Shown one piece after another: positions 33,394-37,297 of a stretch of 37,297 nt of DNA (positions within the stretch are counted from its first letter, which is position 1; every line of letters begins with the position of its first letter). The stretch lies in assembly GCA_009782405.1 (NCBI GenBank), contig WRJC01000031.1, positions 1 through 37,297 of the forward strand, written 5' to 3'. The notes below the pieces were generated by a model that was not told the origin of the DNA, ran no database searches, and saw nothing but the letters and a program-made list of their open reading frames with translations. Made by a program: the position numbers and the translations under genes. This stretch comes from Oscillospiraceae bacterium (GTDB lineage Bacteria > Bacillota_A > Clostridia > Oscillospirales > WRJC01).

Positions 33394-33855
33394 CTAAATT
33401 AGGTCTGTTTCTGTTAGCAGTTGAATGTTATTAGGGGTTATTTTGTATATTGTCCCGAAGTATTTCGTCAAATTATCTTGAATTATGATGGCTGCATCAT
33501 CGCAAATTCCGTAGATAAAACTTCGATTCGTTAATGGAAAAACTTCTTTTGTCAAGTATGGAATATCTACTCTATTAAAATGTGGAATTACAGTTATATC
33601 AACAAGACCTATCCCTTCAAGCGTACTAGCAGGCGGGTGTTTAAGATTAGCAATCACAGAGTAGCTGCCCATATTGATTGCTCCGGCACTCATACCAATT
33701 ATAACTCCATTGTGATTTTTTAGCGATTCTATTAATCCATGCTCTTTTAGGAAATCCTGCTGTGCCTGCACATACCCACCTAACATAAATACACATGACG
33801 CATTTTCAACAACATTTTTATATCCGTTTTCCACTTTTCGGTTATCAAGTGCCAT
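33394..33855 (-). pseudogene. Peptidase S51 (dipeptidase E-like) gene, 5' end missing
   Basis: 153 codons are open. The protein matches the middle and end of S51/type 1 glutamine-amidotransferase-like proteins: VFMLGGYVQAQQDFLKEHG, then the nucleophile elbow IIGMSAGAINMGS, then STLEGIGLVDITVIPHFNR with the likely His, and FIYGICDDAAIII. Relatives have about 200-230 residues, so roughly the first 60-70 are missing. There is no ribosome binding site before the ATG at 33855, and the upstream bases do not encode the missing part in any frame I checked. The stretch is markedly AT-richer than both neighbours. I read it as a gene remnant acquired by transfer; a short functional protein is less likely. 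Confidence 0.65.
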
Positions 33856-33954
33856 ATAACTGTCAAAGACTTTAGATTATATCGGAATATTATGATTACG
33901 TTATGATTTTTTTGTTAAAATATGCGAGTTTTCGGGAATAAATTTCAAAAAAGC

Positions 33955-33983
33955 TTGCAATTTTTGTCGATTTTTGGTATAAT
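33955..33983 (+). promoter_or_regulatory. Promoter for the binding-protein gene
   Basis: TTGCAA at 33955-33960, 17-base spacer, TATAAT at 33978-33983 with an upstream TGG (extended -10). Leader about 30 bases, then GGAGG at 34006-34010. Confidence 0.75.
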
Positions 33984-34019
33984 GAAGCAACGGGTGCAAA
34001 AATTTGGAGGTAATAGGGT

Positions 34020-35510
34020 ATGAAATTAACAAGTATGCGGGTCGCTTTCGCTTTGCTTGCCTTTGCGATAATTTTGATGATTTTGCCATCGTGCAAAAAC
34101 GGGGAAGACGGAAAAAACGAAGCCATAAACGAAAACGCCGATGTTTCGAAAGAGGCCGAAACCGAAGCGCCAAATTATTTGGATATTTTGCCGGAAATGG
34201 ATTTTGGCGGATATGCGTTTAAAATATTCGCGCAAGAGCCCGATATGTTCCCGCAGTTTCCCGGGGAAGAAGAAACGGGCGAGCCGCTCAACGACGCGCT
34301 GTTCAGGAGAAACCGGGCTTTGGAAGACCGCCTTGGCATAACCTTTGAAAATATCCCCATAGCGGATCGCGGCGCGCTGCGCGAAACGTTGAACAGATCC
34401 GTCAGATCCCAGGACATGGCATACGACATGATAATCACTTCGATGGCCGACGGCCTGAATACGCTTGCCCCCTCGGGGGCGCTGTACGACATGAATTCGC
34501 TCGGGTATCTGAGCCTTGCGGAGCTTTGGTGGTGCAAATCGATGTACGAGACCATGCAGGTCAACGGCAAGATTTTTTACAACACCGGGCCGCTCACGCC
34601 GATTTTTTACTACACCCCCATCGTGTGCGCCTACAACAAAAACAAGGCCGCCGACTTGGACATAGGCGACGTGAACCAGCTTGTTTTAAACAACGAGTGG
34701 ACCGCGGACAAATTCGTCGAATTGATAAAAAACAAGAACAGGGACGTGGACGGCGACGGAATGATGACCATGGAGGATTTCTACGGGCTGGCGACCGGCG
34801 ACGGCAACTGCGGGGCGGCGCTGTTCACCGCATTCAACCAAAAGATAACGGTGAGGGACGACGAAAAATATTTCAGGCTGGCTTTCGAAGACGAAAACAC
34901 GGTCAACATGGTGCAGAAATGCGCCGAAATATTGTTTGAGCCGACTTCGACCAACAACGGGGCGATGGACTATTACGGCTCCGTCGCCGGGTTTGCCTCG
35001 GAAATACCGCTTTTCGTGGACGGCCATGCGCTGTTCACGATCATAACGATGAACAACGTGATAAATTTTTACAGGGCGATGGACGACGACTACGGAATAG
35101 TGCCGCTGCCAAAGCTCGATTCCGCCCAGGCGCAGTACGTGTCCTATGGGAACCCCTGGGGGCCGGCCGGCATAGCGGTGCCCAATTATTGCGACAATCC
35201 GGAGCGCACGGGGCTGATCATGGAGACAATGGCATATTCGTCGTATGAGTCGATACGGCCCGCGATGTACGACATCATAATACAGCAAAAAATTGCTCGC
35301 GACGAATCCTCGCAGAAAATGCTCGACATAGTGTACTCCAATTTCTATTTCGATTTGAACGTGATCCACAATTTCGGAGACAGCTCGATATTTTTACGCG
35401 ACTGCCTGAGCGGGTTCCGGACCGATTTCGTGTCGGGGTACGAAAAGATAAAGGACAAAGCCGAAGCGGCGATAGACAAGCTGGTCGAGGCATATCTTTC
35501 AATTGAGTGA
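34020..35510 (+). CDS. Extracellular solute-binding lipoprotein (ABC sugar-type)
   Basis: 496 aa. A hydrophobic signal sequence ends in the lipobox ILPSC with Cys25 as the lipidated residue; an acidic linker (about 26-50) follows. The mature part has the layout of family 1 binding proteins: YDMIITSMADGLNTLAPSGALYDM, WWCKSMYETMQVNGKIFYN, then YGIVPLPKLDSAQAQYVS. NRDVDGDGMMTMEDFYGL near residue 240 fits a calcium-binding EF-hand-like loop. It likely captures an oligosaccharide, but no permease or ATPase gene follows, so partners are encoded elsewhere. The next coding sequence is the short stub at 35533. GC content is higher than in the genes to its left. Confidence 0.9.
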   Translation: MKLTSMRVAFALLAFAIILMILPSCKNGEDGKNEAINENADVSKEAETEAPNYLDILPEMDFGGYAFKIFAQEPDMFPQFPGEEETGEPLNDALFRRNRALEDRLGITFENIPIADRGALRETLNRSVRSQDMAYDMIITSMADGLNTLAPSGALYDMNSLGYLSLAELWWCKSMYETMQVNGKIFYNTGPLTPIFYYTPIVCAYNKNKAADLDIGDVNQLVLNNEWTADKFVELIKNKNRDVDGDGMMTMEDFYGLATGDGNCGAALFTAFNQKITVRDDEKYFRLAFEDENTVNMVQKCAEILFEPTSTNNGAMDYYGSVAGFASEIPLFVDGHALFTIITMNNVINFYRAMDDDYGIVPLPKLDSAQAQYVSYGNPWGPAGIAVPNYCDNPERTGLIMETMAYSSYESIRPAMYDIIIQQKIARDESSQKMLDIVYSNFYFDLNVIHNFGDSSIFLRDCLSGFRTDFVSGYEKIKDKAEAAIDKLVEAYLSIE

Positions 35511-35532
35511 ACAAATGCAAGGAAGGGTATAT

Positions 35533-35601
35533 ATGACGAACAAAGAGAATTTATTGAGGGCGAGAAAACGGCAGTCGCCGGAATGGGTATATGTACAATA
35601 A
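35533..35601 (+). pseudogene. 22-codon stub of a gene cut off at its 5' end, possibly uroporphyrinogen-decarboxylase-like
   Basis: ATG at 35533 with a strong AAGGAAGGG five bases upstream opens a frame of 22 codons, MTNKENLLRARKRQSPEWVY plus two, then TAA. A start of the type MTxKENxLRAxRxxxPEWVP is common in uroporphyrinogen decarboxylase-family (URO-D) proteins that sit next to carbohydrate operons. Translation signals are good but the frame ends at once, and an IS607 element lies directly downstream. I infer that the element separated the start from the rest of the gene, probably at GG (35585-35587). Too short for a firm family call. Confidence 0.5.
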
Positions 35602-35680
35602 TGATATTTTTCAGAAGCAAAAAAATTTCGGGAGGGAAAAGAACAGTTAAAATAAATCTACTAAAAGCTGAAAATAGCTA

Positions 35681-35709
35681 TTGACAAATACAAGATGATA
35701 TGGTATAAT
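35681..35709 (+). promoter_or_regulatory. Promoter for tnpA
   Basis: TTGACA at 35681-35686, 17-base spacer, TATAAT at 35704-35709 with TGG upstream (extended -10). A perfect promoter is unusual for a transposase and suggests constant expression unless TnpA's own MerR-like domain represses it. Confidence 0.88.
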
Positions 35710-35729
35710 ATTATCAAGAGGTGATAGTC

Positions 35730-36422
35730 ATGGAATATTATACGATAGGACAGTTTTCAAAACTGGTAGGAAAAAGCATACAAACACTGAGAGCATGGGA
35801 CAAGGAAAACAAACTGAAGCCGCACCATGTGACCGACGGGGGGCACCGGTATTATTCGGATCGACAAGTGCTGCAGGCGACAAAACAGCCAATCCCGACG
35901 AGAGAGCGAAAAGTCATAGGGTATTGCCGGGTATCAAGCCCAAAGCAGAAAGACGATTTAGAGCGGCAAATAGAGAATGTTAAAACGTATATGATAGCCA
36001 AAGGGTATAGCTTTGAGATAATCACAGACATAGGGAGCGGAATCAATTACGACAAAAAAGGACTGAATAATCTGATAAGCCTGATAACGGACTATGGAGT
36101 AGAAAAAGTCGTCATCATGTATAAAGACAGGCTATTGCGGATTGGATATGAATTGGTTGAAAATTTATGCGCTAAATATGGAACTTCAATAGAAGTTATA
36201 GACAATACGGAAAAGACAGAGGAACAAGAGTTGGTCGAGGAATTAGTGCAGATAGTAACTGTGTTAAGTTGCAGACTGCAAGGGAGGCGAGCAAACAAGG
36301 CGAAAAAAATGATAAAGGAGTTGTTGGACGATGATAACGGCAAAAAAAGTGAGGCTGTTGCCGACGGAGGTGCAGGAACAACAACTCTGGAGATCTGCGG
36401 GAACAGCGAGATTTGTATATAA
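35730..36422 (+). CDS. tnpA: IS607-family transposase TnpA (serine recombinase)
   Basis: 230 aa from ATG 35730; GAGGTG lies five or so bases upstream, and a GTG at 35721 is part of that site. Residues 1-50 are a MerR-like helix-turn-helix (YTIGQFSKLVGKSIQTLRAW then GGHRYYSDRQV). The resolvase domain starts KVIGYCRVSSPKQKDDLERQ with the catalytic Ser at 69, and MYKDRLLRIGYELVENLC is a family hallmark. It cuts and rejoins DNA through a phosphoserine link, without target duplication. It overlaps tnpB by 92 bases in another frame. All motifs are intact, so it may be active. Confidence 0.95.
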   Translation: MEYYTIGQFSKLVGKSIQTLRAWDKENKLKPHHVTDGGHRYYSDRQVLQATKQPIPTRERKVIGYCRVSSPKQKDDLERQIENVKTYMIAKGYSFEIITDIGSGINYDKKGLNNLISLITDYGVEKVVIMYKDRLLRIGYELVENLCAKYGTSIEVIDNTEKTEEQELVEELVQIVTVLSCRLQGRRANKAKKMIKELLDDDNGKKSEAVADGGAGTTTLEICGNSEICI

Positions 36423-37297
36423 CTGGACGCTTGACAAGCAAATTCAACAAATGAAATCAACAGGCAGCCTGAATAAAATCAAAGACAATGATTTGCGCAA
36501 AGAATTAACAGAGCTAAAGCAAACAAAAGAGCATAGCTGGCTGTACGAAATAAGCAACAACGTGGCGAAGCAGGCGGTGAAGGATGTATGTCTGGCGATA
36601 GACCGATTCCACGGCGAGGGCAAAAAGCACGGGTATAGGTACAGGGCGGCGGCGACCAAAAGCGGGAGGGAGCTTGACTTCACAGACTTCGAGAATTTCC
36701 CGCGGTTCAAGAGCAGGAAGCGGTCGAAGGCGTCGTTCTACCACGACACGGAGAAGCTGAGGGTGCACGGCGAGCATGTGCATCTGGAGAAGGTCGGCGA
36801 GGTGAGATTAGCCGAACATGACAGGATACCAACCGATGCCAAATATGCCAACCCGCGAATCACGCACGACGGGAAATACTGGTACATATCGGTTGGGGTG
36901 GAGGCCGAGGCGGAGAAGCCCGAGCTGACGGGCGAAACCGTCGGTATAGACTTGGGGGTAAAGGAACTGGCCACGGTGTCAAGCATGGACAAGCCGATAG
37001 CAAACATCAACAAAACCGCCGAAGTGCGGCGGCTGAAGAAGAAGCTGAAGCGCAAGCAGAGGCAGATATCGAGAAAATACGAAAAGAACAAAATAAAAAT
37101 AGAAAGGGCATACAAATTTACAAAAACTAAAAACATAGAGAGATTAGAGAGAGAGGCAAGGCTGATACACCGCAGGCTGGGCAACATACGACTGAACCAC
37201 ATACATCAGGCGACGACCAAGATAGCGAAAACCAAGCCGTCGAGGGTAGTCGTTGAAGATTTGAATGTGAGAGGCATGATGAAGAACAGACATTTAT
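36331..37297 (+). CDS. tnpB: IS607-associated RNA-guided nuclease TnpB, C-terminus outside window
   Basis: 322 codons are visible from the ATG at 36331, ten bases after AAAGGAG, inside the end of tnpA. The N-terminal helical part has FVYNWTLDKQIQQ; RuvC-I is GIDLGVKEL with catalytic Asp207; the long Lys/Arg helix pair (RRLKKKLKRKQRQISRK) follows; RuvC-II is VVVEDLNVRGM with Glu309. The zinc finger and RuvC-III Asp are past the window edge, so completeness is unknown. TnpB is a programmable DNA nuclease guided by an omega RNA from the transposon's right end; it is the ancestor type of Cas12. It helps keep the element in the genome. Confidence 0.93.
   Translation, partial: MITAKKVRLLPTEVQEQQLWRSAGTARFVYNWTLDKQIQQMKSTGSLNKIKDNDLRKELTELKQTKEHSWLYEISNNVAKQAVKDVCLAIDRFHGEGKKHGYRYRAAATKSGRELDFTDFENFPRFKSRKRSKASFYHDTEKLRVHGEHVHLEKVGEVRLAEHDRIPTDAKYANPRITHDGKYWYISVGVEAEAEKPELTGETVGIDLGVKELATVSSMDKPIANINKTAEVRRLKKKLKRKQRQISRKYEKNKIKIERAYKFTKTKNIERLEREARLIHRRLGNIRLNHIHQATTKIAKTKPSRVVVEDLNVRGMMKNRHL

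Larger units (their letters stand above)
35587..37297 (+). mobile_element. IS607-family insertion sequence, right end outside the window
   Basis: Two overlapping genes, a MerR/serine-recombinase tnpA and a tnpB, define an IS607-family element. It has no terminal inverted repeats, as usual for the family, so ends must be inferred. Left end: IS607 elements insert at GG, and GGG at 35585-35587 lies inside the 22-codon stub, where coding resemblance stops. The stretch to the promoter (35588-35680) is AT-rich and noncoding. The right end, including the region that would encode the TnpB guide RNA, lies beyond 37297. Confidence 0.85.

Noticed and set aside
33310..33420. tRNA gene on the minus strand, from a T-loop-like TTCGATTC
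   Set aside because: No D-arm, anticodon arm or acceptor pairing is found upstream, and the stem fits a plain 9-bp hairpin better. At most a tRNA 3' remnant.

Overview
The window reads as a chromosome segment of a member of the Bacillota, most likely Clostridia. The evidence is an SLH-anchored surface protein, HemZ, a SpoVB-type flippase joined to mazG, a cdaA-ybbR cluster, NrdR, an L21 leader RNA, AGGAGG-type ribosome binding sites and consensus TTGACA/TATAAT promoters. Gene density is high and most genes lie in long minus-strand operons. One trait is atypical for the phylum: ribosomal protein bL27 has no N-terminal extension, and no prp protease gene lies between rplU and rpmA.

Layout. 1-125: start of a nitroreductase gene (minus, cut by the window edge). 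379-3030: plus-strand cyclodeaminase-type gene followed by a secreted beta-helix/SLH protein. 3035-9000: minus-strand operon of ABC ATPase, ABC permease, GldG-like protein and DUF4340 protein, then nrdR and trxA. 9146-9932: promoter, L21 leader, rplU, rpmA and a strong terminator. 10025-12685: promoter, SRAP-domain protein, proC, an RsuA/RluB-type pseudouridine synthase and a small GNAT-like gene. 12660-14070: hisA-hisI-hisE on the minus strand, without hisF. 14091-14497: HU gene with its own promoter and terminator. 14540-22840: minus-strand relA/spoT, hemZ, purine nucleoside phosphorylase, amidohydrolase (MtaD/SsnA type), spoVB-like flippase and mazG. 22892-29046: minus-strand cdaA, ybbR (cdaR), a COG2509 FAD-dependent dehydrogenase, an RseC-like gene and recJ. 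29220-32169: plus-strand OmpR-type response regulator, sensor kinase and SGNH hydrolase. 32276-37297: accessory region with a GNAT acetyltransferase, a 5'-truncated peptidase S51 gene, an orphan sugar-type ABC binding lipoprotein, a 22-codon gene stub, and an IS607-family transposon (tnpA plus tnpB, cut by the window edge).

How the genes work together. The two large minus-strand operons join nucleotide second-messenger enzymes (RelA for (p)ppGpp, CdaA for c-di-AMP) with nucleotide salvage and clean-up, a DNA exonuclease and envelope functions. The ABC/GldG/DUF4340 set looks like one membrane complex with an exposed, possibly sugar- or polymer-related, periplasm-side part. The right end is the most dynamic part: a gene fragment, an orphan binding protein, and a transposon that seems to have cut off the gene downstream of it.

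I see no complete rRNA or tRNA gene, CRISPR array or phage module. No single wholly new system stands out. The best leads are the missing Prp/bL27 extension, the IS607 junction with the truncated gene, and the TGAAC-palindrome repeats in two operon gaps. No stretch longer than 300 bases lacks a gene.
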